Below are positions 34,843 to 44,400 of a stretch of 64,000 bases of DNA, one piece after another. The notes below the pieces were generated by a model that saw nothing but the letters and a program-made list of their open reading frames with translations, had not been told where the DNA came from and ran no database searches. The stretch lies in assembly GCF_027563315.1 (NCBI RefSeq), contig NZ_JAMKBJ010000006.1:62001-126000 (forward strand), in the 5' to 3' direction. A program made the translations under genes and the position numbers. The stretch is from Paenisporosarcina quisquiliarum (GTDB taxonomy: Bacteria; Bacillota; Bacilli; Bacillales_A; Planococcaceae). The first letter of the stretch is position 1. Each line of letters begins with the position of its first letter.

Positions 34843-35457
34843 TCATATCCAAGCTTCTTCACTTAATAGAAGAGCTATTTTCTTGTCCTCTTCAATGGCT
34901 TGCCGGTAAAGCTGACAATATAAACTATAGTTATGGCGTGTTTGATTGATACCCGCTGGAAGAAAGGTCGGGAGCAAATCCAGCTCAATCCATGGCTTAG
35001 GTGAAGGTTCGTTTAAACAATACAGTGGGAAAGAACTATATGGATAGTCTGCTAAGCTTTCGACCATTGGCTTTTTCGTCTCGATCGGATTTCGATAGAT
35101 ATAGCTACTTACGGCAAGAAGGGCCAACGGTCCATCAGCTTCCTTCGAATAGTAACGTTTTTCATAGATGCGACCGACATGGTTATATTTTTTGGAGTAG
35201 TAATCACTATAGCGACGGTTAATACGTGCCATAATTTTATCTAGAGGAACTTCTGGAGAACGGATGAGCAGGTGATAATGGTTTGTCATGATGCAGAAGG
35301 CAATAACCGTGAATGAATAACGTTCGCGCGCTTCATCAATCGTACGGAATAGAGCAAGCATGTCCTCATGTGTAGTGAAAATTCGTTGACGGTTGTTGCC
35401 ACGCATTATGACGTGGAACCAGCCAGCTGGGTGCCAATTGCGTTTTCGTCGCGGCAT
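34843..35457 (-). CDS. REP-associated tyrosine transposase (RAYT, Y1 family)
   Basis: Transposase of 204 residues of the IS200-like Y1 group. The start at 35457 is chosen because AGGAGGAAGGTG directly precedes it; a longer frame from 35499 has no ribosome site. Key blocks are WFHVIMRGNNRQRIF, MTNHYHLLIRSP (the HUH metal-binding motif) and RINRRYSDYYSKKYNHVGRI with the candidate nucleophilic Tyr. Stand-alone RAYTs are linked to REP palindromes, which they are thought to copy or move. Two short GGTGCCACC copies lie within 1.4 kb and others within 11 kb. No IS ends flank the gene itself. Confidence 0.9.
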   Translation of the reverse strand: MPRRKRNWHPAGWFHVIMRGNNRQRIFTTHEDMLALFRTIDEARERYSFTVIAFCIMTNHYHLLIRSPEVPLDKIMARINRRYSDYYSKKYNHVGRIYEKRYYSKEADGPLALLAVSSYIYRNPIETKKPMVESLADYPYSSFPLYCLNEPSPKPWIELDLLPTFLPAGINQTRHNYSLYCQLYRQAIEEDKKIALLLSEEAWI

Positions 35458-35673
35458 CACCTTCCTCCTCGCGACAAGGATGAAGTTTTCATTTTCCATT
35501 CAATCACTTTAGCAAGATGTTCATCTGAGACAGATTCAGTGCCTGACAAATTCGATTTGATAGGTATAAATGTGGACAATCTTTCACCAGCTTTCTTCTA
35601 TTTACTAGAATCATAGCGAAAGTAAGTGCTCAAACGCAAGGGCCCCTAAGGTTGAGCGATACTTAAGACAATC

Positions 35674-35721
35674 GTCAAAATTGAATTTTGCTCGTTTAGG
35701 AGGGGTCAAAATTGAATTTTG
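35674..35721. repeat. Direct repeat of a near-palindromic 17-mer
   Basis: GTCAAAATTGAATTTTG occurs at 35674-35690 and 35705-35721, 31 bp apart (about three helical turns). Each copy contains CAAAATT and AATTTTG around one central base. It lies in the 340-bp non-coding region between the RAYT start and repeat copy A, where no gene is seen. Confidence 0.6.
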
Positions 35722-35799
35722 AGGACTGTAACGGGAGAAAACAGCTATACAAGTAGGGAAAAAATTTTATTTTGAGGTATTTACATATTATTTTAACGT

Positions 35800-35856
35800 G
35801 GGTGGCACCTTTTAACCCAAAATGCACAGGTACCAAAAGGGGAAATGGTGCCACCT
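35800..35856. repeat. Short GGGTGGCACC...GGTGCCACC repeat (copy A)
   Basis: A 57-bp element: GGGTGGCACC, a 19-nt spacer, GGTACC, a 12-nt spacer and GGTGCCACCT. The outer arms are inverted repeats, and the inner GGTACC can pair with GGTGCC through one wobble. It is one of three full copies in the window with identical spacing. Confidence 0.85.
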
Positions 35857-35975
35857 AATTGTCTGACCGTGTGTGTACACATTTTAAATAAACTTGTTTT
35901 TGTTGTGACTTTTTCACTATATAATCAAAAATAAAGATAGATTACAGTTTCGGACTTTTTGGAGGCAGAGGAACA

Positions 35976-36365
35976 ATGAAAACTTTTTTATGGAGCCTTG
36001 GGTTTGTGGGTTTAGTAGCGAGTATTGTCTGGAGTTTTAAACAGATGCCAGAGGTGCATGTGGCGATGACGGATGATTATTTTGCAGCGTTTGAACAGGA
36101 GTCGCAACGTATCGTCAATCATACAGATGGCGTTGTGGAGTTGATGTGGAATCACACTGGCTCCCATATGGAAGTTAATCTATATGTAGATAATGACTTT
36201 TGGGCCACTTTGAGTGAGGCGGAGCAGTTGGCATTAGCCGAAGTTATTGGGGATGATTTACATGAAACCATCGAAGAGCCTATGATTGTCGATTTCCGCT
36301 TAGAAACTGGAAGAAATATTGTGGTTGAGGGGAGTCTGTATGGGGATTATACGGTTATTAAGTGA
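35976..36365 (+). CDS. Hypothetical membrane-anchored protein
   Basis: Protein of 129 residues, not recognised. An N-terminal hydrophobic segment (3-21) suggests a membrane anchor or uncleaved signal, followed by an acidic soluble domain with LSEAEQLALAEVIGDDLHE. A strong TTGGAGGCAGAGG ribosome site and a TATAAT box at 35920-35925 support expression. It forms a two-gene unit with the membrane protein downstream. The pair is bracketed by repeat copies A and B. Confidence 0.7.
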   Translation: MKTFLWSLGFVGLVASIVWSFKQMPEVHVAMTDDYFAAFEQESQRIVNHTDGVVELMWNHTGSHMEVNLYVDNDFWATLSEAEQLALAEVIGDDLHETIEEPMIVDFRLETGRNIVVEGSLYGDYTVIK

Positions 36366-36398
36366 GAGTTTTGAGACTCTTGAAAGGTGTCGACGAAC

Positions 36399-36746
36399 AT
36401 GCAAACTGCTCTAGTGAAGGCATTAATAGCTCTCGCGATTTACACAGCCATCGTGCTGATTTTAGCTTTATTTGGTCTGAATGAAAACATGCCTTTCGAT
36501 TTTTGGTTATTTCCCTTACAGATCATTATCATACTAGACCTAGGTCATCCCCTTGAATCCTTCTCACCAGAAAGAGAGTTACTATCCCTAATTGTAAACG
36601 TTCTATTCATCTATATGGCGCATTTCTTATCCAGCCTGCCAAAACAAAAATACATAAGAGTCATCCTAAACACTTTAACAGCGACAATAGTCGTTGGATG
36701 GTATTTGTTCCTTATGTTTGTGATGGTAGCAGTCTCAGCGGGTTAA
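36399..36746 (+). CDS. Hypothetical integral membrane protein
   Basis: Protein of 115 residues with about four hydrophobic segments (near 8-25, 35-50, 65-82 and 95-115). No family is recognised. The ATG at 36399 follows GAAAGGTG; a GTG at 36387 is in frame but lies inside that ribosome site. Its stop is 4 bp before repeat copy B. Confidence 0.65.
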   Translation: MQTALVKALIALAIYTAIVLILALFGLNENMPFDFWLFPLQIIIILDLGHPLESFSPERELLSLIVNVLFIYMAHFLSSLPKQKYIRVILNTLTATIVVGWYLFLMFVMVAVSAG

Positions 36747-36750
36747 ACGT

Positions 36751-36807
36751 GGGTGGCACTTTTCACCCCAAAATGCACAGGTACCAAAAGCGTAAATGGT
36801 GCCACCC
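36751..36807. repeat. Short GGGTGGCAC...GGTGCCACCC repeat (copy B)
   Basis: It has the same 57-bp plan as copy A: GGGTGGCACT, 19 nt, GGTACC, 12 nt, GGTGCCACCC. Most bases between the arms match copy A, including ACCCCAAAATGCACA. It lies directly behind a stop codon, a usual place for REP-like elements. Confidence 0.88.
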
Positions 36808-36898
36808 ATAGCTTTGTATTGCTCTCCATCAATTGTTTAGGCGTAAGTAGTTATGTTACCCTTATTTATAGAGTGATGTAGGAAATGGGTGACGTACA

Positions 36899-38701
36899 AT
36901 GGTCGGAAGAAATGATGCCTGTCCTTGTGGGAGCGGGTTAAAATATAAGAAGTGTTGTGGCAAAACGAATGTTGTGAATCTATCAGTTGTGATTGATGGG
37001 GAACTCGAACGCATTATGGAAGGATTCGCAAACGAGGGACTGAGTTCACGTGCATACGGCGAAATGGATGTACGCGTACGAAAATGGATGTCAGAACTTC
37101 GATCAATATTTGAACCGGATTTGATTGAAGCGATCTCGATGGATAGTTACTATTATCTGGAGCATGCAGACATATGGACGGGCTACTTGGATAAACAAAT
37201 TGCAAAACAGCGCAGACAGCAAGTCATAAATGTGTTGAAGGATTGGAGACATCCTTTCTTAATGCTTGGTAAAATCACTGGGGTGCAAGGTGACCGATTG
37301 GTCGTGCGGGACGAGCTAAGAAATGAAGACTATACAATGCCCGGCGGAGATTTGAAGTCTGTTATTGGAGAATGGTTATTTGGCATTGTGCTACTTGACC
37401 CTCGAGAAGGCGAGCGGGGTCTGGTCGGAACAAGTGGTATTGTGTTCATCCCAAAATCCAGATCTTCTTTAGTTGAACAATTGATCGGAAAGATGAAAGC
37501 GAAAAACGTAGACTATCTGGATTTGTATACTTCATTCGGTCGCGCCGAAGCTCAATTTTCATTCACGCCTTTCCAAAATAGAATCATGCATATGGCTGCG
37601 CAATATATGGATCAGTACGATCATGATAAAGAAATGGTAGAGAAATTATTGAGTGCTTTTTTGCTGGAACATGGCGTTAAAGCGAAGAAACCGGAAGCTG
37701 TGGCTGCTGGAGCCATTCAAGTAGCTTATGAATTCGGGCTGGTGAGTCCTGTTTACTCAACGATGAAAGGTCTCGCGACATATTTTGGCGTATCATCTGC
37801 TACCGTCTCGAAGTATAGAGACCAAATCGGCGATTTCTTGGTAGAAGCAGCTTCAACGCATTCAAATGAACCGCCAGTCATTTTAATGGATATGGGGACA
37901 GATCCGCGTGGAACAGAGCGTTTCATGTGGGAAATGGCGATGCGCGTAAAGCATCAAGCCTTTGATTCCATAGAAGAGATCAACAAGTTTATGCAAGGCA
38001 AGATGAAAGAAGCGTATGAGCCTGCAAATGAAGACGAACGTGTCCAGCTTCTATGCTATCGCGCCTATGAAGCTGATTCCGAAGAGGACCGCATTAAGCT
38101 TATGAAGATGGCAGCCGATATTAATCCTGAAAATGCTGATGTCCATTTGCTTATGGCTGAACAAGAAACGAATCCACTCGTCGTTGAAATTCACTTGTTA
38201 AAAGCGATTCGTTCAGGCGAAAAACAATTTGACCAACAGTATGAACATCCTTGGAACTACGTTTTGAACCGTCCTTATATGCGTGCACGTTTTGCCTATG
38301 GGACTTGGTTGATGACACAGCAGAAAGCTGATGAAGCAGCCGACCAATTTAAACAACTCATGGATCTTAATCCTAGTGATCAGCAAGGAGCAGGCTGGTT
38401 GTTGGCAGGTGCCTATGTGAAGTTAGGACTTTATGATGATGCGCGTGAATTGCTACGCGGCATCACGTCAGGACAAGATAATGCAGTGTTAGAGTATATG
38501 AATATTCTCATCAACAAACTGGAAAACAAAGAAGATGATATGTCGGTCTGGTTGCGTGCGGAAAAATTGAATCGCCATGTGAAGAACATGCTCGCAGAGG
38601 GTCGAAATCCTGGATTATTCCCTAGATCGATTGCCATTGAACCAGGAAATGAAGATGAAGCGAAGTTAATTTATTGGATGTTCCATTGGGTAATGGCGTA
38701 A
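36899..38701 (+). CDS. SEC-C zinc-motif protein with HTH and TPR-like regions
   Basis: Cytoplasmic protein of 600 residues. The N-terminus has the SEC-C zinc motif, DACPCGSGLKYKKCCG (6-21), known from the SecA tail. A long central region is not recognised and includes an HTH-like segment YFGVSSATVSKYRDQI (near 296-311). The C-terminal third has helical repeats resembling TPRs, with ADEAADQFKQLMDLNPSD and DDARELLRGI. The start is supported by GGGTGACG. A strong terminator overlaps the stop. Its role is unknown; TPR and SEC-C together suggest a protein-binding or ribosome-linked function. Confidence 0.75.
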   Translation: MVGRNDACPCGSGLKYKKCCGKTNVVNLSVVIDGELERIMEGFANEGLSSRAYGEMDVRVRKWMSELRSIFEPDLIEAISMDSYYYLEHADIWTGYLDKQIAKQRRQQVINVLKDWRHPFLMLGKITGVQGDRLVVRDELRNEDYTMPGGDLKSVIGEWLFGIVLLDPREGERGLVGTSGIVFIPKSRSSLVEQLIGKMKAKNVDYLDLYTSFGRAEAQFSFTPFQNRIMHMAAQYMDQYDHDKEMVEKLLSAFLLEHGVKAKKPEAVAAGAIQVAYEFGLVSPVYSTMKGLATYFGVSSATVSKYRDQIGDFLVEAASTHSNEPPVILMDMGTDPRGTERFMWEMAMRVKHQAFDSIEEINKFMQGKMKEAYEPANEDERVQLLCYRAYEADSEEDRIKLMKMAADINPENADVHLLMAEQETNPLVVEIHLLKAIRSGEKQFDQQYEHPWNYVLNRPYMRARFAYGTWLMTQQKADEAADQFKQLMDLNPSDQQGAGWLLAGAYVKLGLYDDARELLRGITSGQDNAVLEYMNILINKLENKEDDMSVWLRAEKLNRHVKNMLAEGRNPGLFPRSIAIEPGNEDEAKLIYWMFHWVMA

Positions 38702-38739
38702 AAAAGGAGTTAAGTGACAAAGTCACTTAACTCCTTTTT
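38701..38739. terminator. Strong terminator of the SEC-C gene
   Basis: AAAAAGGAGTTAAGTGAC and its complement surround an AAA loop and end in seven T. The 15-bp GC/AT stem with A-run and T-run may work in both directions. Confidence 0.93.
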
Positions 38740-38981
38740 TTATGCGCATCACTTTTCAAAGTAGAGATTCTTTCGTGATTCTTCAAGAATAGGACTTTGG
38801 AAAGATTTTTTTACTTAGAATAGGTTGTTTAGTCATATCTACTAAAGCTATATATCAATTATTGTGCTGAAAAAACGAATAAATTTAACCATAAAATAAA
38901 TCAATAATCTCTCACATTGGATGATATGATATTTATAATGTTAGGAATAAACAGTTAAATGATGGGTTAGGGGATAAAGGG

Positions 38982-39191
38982 ATGATGCGTGTAGTTATGT
39001 TGTGGCACAAAGGTTGTTTGTGTTATCAGAAAGCGTTGTTAAATGGGACACTCTGTCCTAACCTAAGAATCACGATTATCAATAAAATTGAAATGCATAG
39101 TAACAAGTTAAATCAAGCGAGAAAGTCTTATAAATTTATGAAGAAAAGTAGAATCAGTGGGAACTTTGAAGAATTAGAATTAGAGAGCTGA
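38982..39191 (+). CDS. Possible small basic protein
   Basis: A 69-residue frame (68 from the second ATG at 38985) with three Cys in the first half and a Lys-rich helix, KIEMHSNKLNQARKSYKF. GGGGATAAAGGG gives a ribosome site, a TATAAT box lies about 45 bp upstream, and a terminator follows at the stop, so the unit looks transcribed. The helix faintly recalls Spo0E-like phosphatases, but their S-x-E-L-D signature is absent. No function is proposed. Confidence 0.45.
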   Translation: MMRVVMLWHKGCLCYQKALLNGTLCPNLRITIINKIEMHSNKLNQARKSYKFMKKSRISGNFEELELES

Positions 39192-39215
39192 CGGTTACCT
39201 CGTCGGCTTTTTTTA
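39187..39215 (+). terminator. Terminator of the small ORF
   Basis: GCTGACG pairs with CGTCGGC (one wobble) around GTTACCT and eight T follow. It overlaps the last codons of the 69-residue frame. Confidence 0.85.
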
Positions 39216-39584
39216 TTACCTTAAAAGGTCACTATTATTCAATTTTCTTGAAAAAAGGAAGAAATATTTAGCTACCGAAATTTTATTTTCGACAGCTTGA
39301 TTACTAAATATCGATTGTTCATTCTTTCTTTCTATCACCGCAAAGATAAATTAGAGTGCAGAAAAGTGATGGAATAGAGGGCTACTCTATGCTAGTCAAA
39401 TTGAGCTGGTAATCTTTGATACACTTTAAGTTCCCAAGTACTTATCAATAAAGCGGTCGAAAGAATCACCGCAAATCCCATCCAATGTCAACAACGGTAA
39501 TGGTAAAATTATCATTATCATGTAATTCTGTTAAAGAACGGTATATTTGAATTGTGATGGATGAAAAAGGAGGAAGAAAGATAA
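39216..39584. other. Non-coding stretch before the lipoprotein gene
   Basis: No gene, repeat or clear promoter is seen in about 370 bp, except the AAAGGAGG ribosome site at the end that serves the lipoprotein gene. Confidence 0.5.
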
Positions 39585-40766
39585 ATGAAGAAAATATTTT
39601 ATATTTGTATCATGTTTTTTCTGTTATCAGCTTGTTCTAATAGCAACAAAACAAAAGAATCCGAACAGGATGATGAGGTTGGTGAGCCTATTGTAGAAAC
39701 TATGAGCCAATCGAATCATAAAGAAATACATATGATAAATAATGTTGCTGTCGGGATGGCTTTTTCTGATTTAGTACACTTAATTCCCGACTACGCAACC
39801 ATAGAACTGAAAGAATTTAATTTAAGGGACTACCACTTTCGATTCGAGGGGCAACAATGGACCTTTAACGAAGATGGGATTCTGTCTTTTATATTAGCCT
39901 ACGGTAATGGAATAAGCTTGGACGATAAGGTTAAGGTAGGAGATTATTCTGATGCAATATTAGCAAATGTAGGTGAACCTTCCATCAAAAAGGATGACTT
40001 CTTTAGCTATGATTATGGTTCCTATGAATTACAATTTTACCTATCAAATGACAATGTAGAAGATATACGTATGATTTTACGGACTGCACTTGAAGGAAGT
40101 GTAAGTGATAAACAATTACTAAGTAAGTATTATAAACAATACTTAGTTTCAAATTCAGTATCCATATCCGAGAAAGAAAAGGAACCCCTATCAAAGGAAA
40201 TCTCTGACGTAATCTCGGAGGAGGTATCAGAGAAAGAAATGGCATCAGTACAATCAGAAAATGACATCACGGAGGAAACCTCAGACTCCGCAAATGCATA
40301 TTCACCTAATGAATCTACGAAAGATGCAGGTGAAAACAGCAATACGGTTCAGCAGAATGGAAAATCATTTACACGAGAAGAGTTAATCGACATTGCAATT
40401 GAAGTAGAACAGACGTTTACTCTTTATCAACAAACCGTTTATGGAAATCATGAACAATCCATTACCGAAAAAAGAGATATTCTACAAAAGACTTATAAAC
40501 AGAATGATTTTTGGAATAAGGGATTAGAATTAGAAGAGTCGGTCTTGAATATTGAAGAGAGAGATATGGATATTTATGAATTTGTTATGAAATACATGGA
40601 TGCAGTTGACTCGGCTTGTTCTTTCCAAATTGTAGCGTATAACATGATGGTGAGCGGAGATGGTTCTGAAGAGGAAATCCAAGCAATTGAAAAACTCGCT
40701 AGGGAGGAATCAGGAAGAGCAATAGAAGTTTATGAACAAGGCAAAAGAAATGTGAAAATTTATTAA
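39585..40766 (+). CDS. Putative lipoprotein
   Basis: Exported lipoprotein of 393 residues. The signal peptide ends in the lipobox LLSAC (C17). Residues 50-165 resemble domains of the DUF4309/SmpA type that bind or sense at the envelope, with VGDYSDAILANVGEPSIKKD. A Glu/Ser-rich low-complexity linker (195-250) is followed by an alpha-helical C-terminal domain (260-393) with no recognised family. AAAGGAGGAAG stands before the ATG. It is a single gene. Confidence 0.75.
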   Translation: MKKIFYICIMFFLLSACSNSNKTKESEQDDEVGEPIVETMSQSNHKEIHMINNVAVGMAFSDLVHLIPDYATIELKEFNLRDYHFRFEGQQWTFNEDGILSFILAYGNGISLDDKVKVGDYSDAILANVGEPSIKKDDFFSYDYGSYELQFYLSNDNVEDIRMILRTALEGSVSDKQLLSKYYKQYLVSNSVSISEKEKEPLSKEISDVISEEVSEKEMASVQSENDITEETSDSANAYSPNESTKDAGENSNTVQQNGKSFTREELIDIAIEVEQTFTLYQQTVYGNHEQSITEKRDILQKTYKQNDFWNKGLELEESVLNIEERDMDIYEFVMKYMDAVDSACSFQIVAYNMMVSGDGSEEEIQAIEKLAREESGRAIEVYEQGKRNVKIY

Positions 40767-40871
40767 GAGTAACGCTAGGAACTATCTATGGGCATTATCG
40801 GAAAGCCAATCAAGGGAAATGCAGAATAAAGTGGATAGTATATTGACTAACTTAAGAATATGACATGGTTA

Positions 40872-40907
40872 AACCCCCTAGTATATAGATACGATGCTTG
40901 GGGGGTT
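40872..40907. terminator. GC-rich hairpin behind the lipoprotein gene
   Basis: AACCCCC pairs with GGGGGTT across a 22-nt loop. No T-run follows on either strand, so termination is uncertain. Confidence 0.45.
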
Positions 40908-40982
40908 CCTAAATGTAAAAGGATTGGCTTGACCAGTAGACATTTTTGTTTCACCTTAAATAATTAAGGCTACCCCATCACC

Positions 40983-41190
40983 TCATCCCGAATTTTTCAG
41001 CAATTTATTAAAGGGAAGTTTGGTCGTTTCCCGCATGAAGACACAAGCCAATGCAGTTCGGGGAATATCTTTGCGACGATTTACCGCAGGAGCATTTTCA
41101 AGTTTCGAAGCTATCGTAGCGATGCAGAAGCAGACTGTCTGCAAAGTTTCCCCAAATCTTGTTCTCCAACAATAGCTTGGATTACACAGA
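40983..41190 (-). pseudogene. Decayed minus-strand open frame or intergenic repeat
   Basis: Read on the minus strand, this stretch gives an open frame ending PRTALACVFMRETTKLPFNK plus LLKNSG and a stop at 40983, with no start codon or ribosome site. A second frame over the same DNA is also open for a while (FADSLLLHRYDSFET). This looks like a decayed or spurious repeat sequence and not a working gene. The GCAGACTGTCTGC inverted repeat lies inside. Confidence 0.3.
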
Positions 41191-41262
41191 AGATACTATT
41201 CTTCTGAATGTTCAAACTACTAGTTGCTGATTATCTATTTTTGAAGTAAAATTTACATGTAT

Positions 41263-41339
41263 TGCAAACGTTTGCATGAAGAGTATTTTTTTTCATTGAA
41301 CATGTAAGCGCTTTCCGTCGAATTGTGCAAACGGTTTCA
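41263..41339. promoter_or_regulatory. Three cre-like operators before the amylase-pullulanase gene
   Basis: TGCAAACGTTTGCA (41263-41276), TGTAAGCGCTTTCC (41303-41316) and TGCAAACGGTTTCA (41326-41339) all match the CcpA cre pattern TGNAARCGNWWWCA; the third is exact. They lie 90-170 bp before the start. CcpA-mediated glucose repression is the simplest reading. A dedicated LacI-family maltose regulator could use the first, fully palindromic site. Confidence 0.8.
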
Positions 41340-41431
41340 CAACAGAAATGTTGTTCCAAATCTAACCAAAGAGAGGAAGTATAACGAAATTCAATCTACT
41401 GCTCTATTAAAAAATAAGGAGGAAATGATGA

Positions 41432-44400
41432 GTGAGAATAGCTAAAGATATTAAACGCAAATTATCCATGTTTATCGTTTCATTTCTGTTGTTGAGCTTA
41501 TGGCTGCCGTTTATACCAGCTCAACAGGCATATGCCACAGGTTCAACTGAGACCGCTGTAAATGAAACAGCGGAAACTTCGGATCGTCATGTGCGTTTTA
41601 CGTACATTCGCGAAGACCAAACGTATGGTCAGTGGAATATTTGGGCCTGGAATACAGGTGTGAAAAATGATCAAATCAATTTTGAGTCGTATGAAGGTGG
41701 CGTGGCAACCGTAAATATTGCCGTTGCTCCTGAAACCGAGCAATTCGGGTTTGTTCTTCGTAGTACGGAAGAATGGGAAACAGCACAAAAAGAGTTTGGG
41801 GATCGTTTTATTCAAGTAAACAAGAACGATTCACTGACTAAAGCGTATATTACGAGCGGTGTTGAGCAAATTCGCATCGTGCCAGATGGTTCTGCTCCGG
41901 TCATTGATAAAGGGAATGCTACATTCTATTATCGCGACAAGGCTCTTTTTGCTAATGATGAAATGGATTCGATTGAAAAAGTCGAGTTAAAGTTTAATGG
42001 GCAAACAAATGAAATGACGTATGAGCCAGCGAATGAAAGATTTGTATTTTCATATGAAAACATTCCAAATGGTGAAACGCCATATACATTCCTTGTCACT
42101 AAAGGTGGCGTTACAACTGAAGTTACGGATCCATACAATACAATTGATGGAGTCTCAAAAATTGACTTCAAGCAAGCGGATTTGACGGTTTCTGGATCAG
42201 TGGAACCTGCAGCGATTATTTATAATCAAAACGCTGTTTTATCAGTTGATATTCAAGGTTTAACCGACGATGTGACAATCAGCAAAATCACTGCAGATGT
42301 TTCATCTTTAGGTGGGTCAGCTAATCTTGAAATTGATCCGTCCTTAAAAGAAATCGCTCTTGCAGTAGACGATGACACAACTGCTGGCATCAAAACGATT
42401 CCATTAACAGTCGTAGATTCTTATGGAAACACGTATGAAGGAACAGCAGAAGTAGAAGTGAAGACGAGACAATCGACAGGAACATCTGATTTTGATTGGG
42501 ACGAGTCTGTCATTTACTTCATGTTAACAGACAGATTTTTTGATGGAGATTCCTCTAACAACGACCCTTACGACATGAACTATGATACGTCTAAACGAGG
42601 GACGTACCAAGGCGGGGACTTAAAAGGAATTACGAGTAAACTAGATTATCTTGATAATCTTGGTGTAAATACAATCTGGATCAGTCCAGTGGTAGAAAAT
42701 ATCAAATATGATGTCCGTTCTGTTGAAACAGGCACGTCTGATGAGCCTTATTACGCCTATCATGGCTACTGGGCAAACAATTTCGGGAAATTGAATCCGC
42801 ACTTCGGAACGATGGAAGATTTCCATGAACTAATTGATGCTGCACATGACCGTGATATGAAAATCATGGTGGATGTTGTGTTGAATCATACGGGCTATGG
42901 GTTGAAAGAAATCGATGGAACGATGGCAAACCAACCTGCAGGTTTCCCAACAGATGAAGATCGTTCAAGATTCAGTGATATGGTCCGTCAAGGAGCAGAC
43001 ATTGGAACTGATGAAGTAGTTGGTGAATTAGCTGGACTTCCTGACTTAAAAACAGAAGATCCTGCCGTTCGTCAGCAAATCATTGACTGGCAAACGATCT
43101 GGATTGACCAAGCGACAACTGAAAAAGGAAACACAATTGACTACTTCCGTGTAGATACAGTGAAGCATGTAGAAGATGCTACATGGATGAAGTTCAAAAC
43201 TGCGCTAACTGAAAAGAAACCTGACTTTAAGATGATTGGAGAAGCTTGGGGTGCAAATGCAAACAATACCCTCGGTTACCTAAACACAGGAACGATGGAT
43301 TCTTTACTAGACTTTGAGTTTAAGAATACAGCACGTAACTTCGTGAATGGTCAATTGAAAGCTTCGAATGAAGCACTTGTTGACCGCAACGGAAAAATTG
43401 ATAATGCCGCTACATTAGGCCAATTTTTAAGCAGCCACGATGAAGATGGATTCCTTCATTCATTAGGTGGCGATGAAGGCAAGTTGAAAGTTGCCGCATC
43501 TTTGCAAGCTACGGCAAAAGGACAACCAGTTATTTATTACGGGGAAGAACTTGGATTAAGTGGAGCCAACAATTACCCGCAATATGATAACCGCTATGAC
43601 TTTGCGTGGGATCAAGTCGAAAATAACGATGTATTGGAACACTATACAAAAATTCTTAACTTCAGAAGTGAGCATTCCAAAGTGTTTGCAAAAGGGGAAA
43701 GAACGTTTGTAGGTGGGTCTGATAAAGATAAGTTCCTCTTATTCTCTCGTGAGTATCAAGATCAATCGGTTTACGTCGGATTGAACGTTGCGGAGGATGC
43801 AAAAGACGTAACGTTAACAGTAGATTCGGCAGATGCAGTTGTGACCGATTACTATTCAGGAGAAGTTTATGAAGCAAATGAAGCAGGAGAAATTAACGTA
43901 ACACTTCCTTCAAACGCTGACGGCGGTACTGTCTTGTTGACAGTTGAAGGTGGCAACATTACCGGTGCGGCTGCTACTGGTGACGGTGGAGATGCAGTGG
44001 AACCAATTCCGGCAAACTCCATTCGTATTCACTATAATCGAACAGACAATGTGTACGACAACTATGGTGCTTGGTTATGGAATGATGTCGCTTCACCTTC
44101 AGCTAACTGGCCAGTAGGTGCAACGATGTTTGAGAAAACGGACAGCTATGGGGCTTATATTGACGTACCATTAGCTGAAGGAGCGAAAAATATCGGCTTC
44201 CTTGTGATGGATATCACGAAAGGTGACGCTGGTAAAGATGGTGGAGACAAAGGCTTTACGATTGCGTTACCAGAAATGAATGAAATTTGGATTCAGCAAG
44301 GTTCAGATAAAGTGTACACATACGAACCGGTTAAATTGCCAGAAAATACGGTCCGTATTCACTATACCCGTGATAACGCGGACTACGAAAACTTTGGCAT

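Noticed and set aside
38982-39191. Spo0E-like phosphatase
   Set aside because: One helix is similar, but the S-x-E-L-D signature needed for the family is absent.
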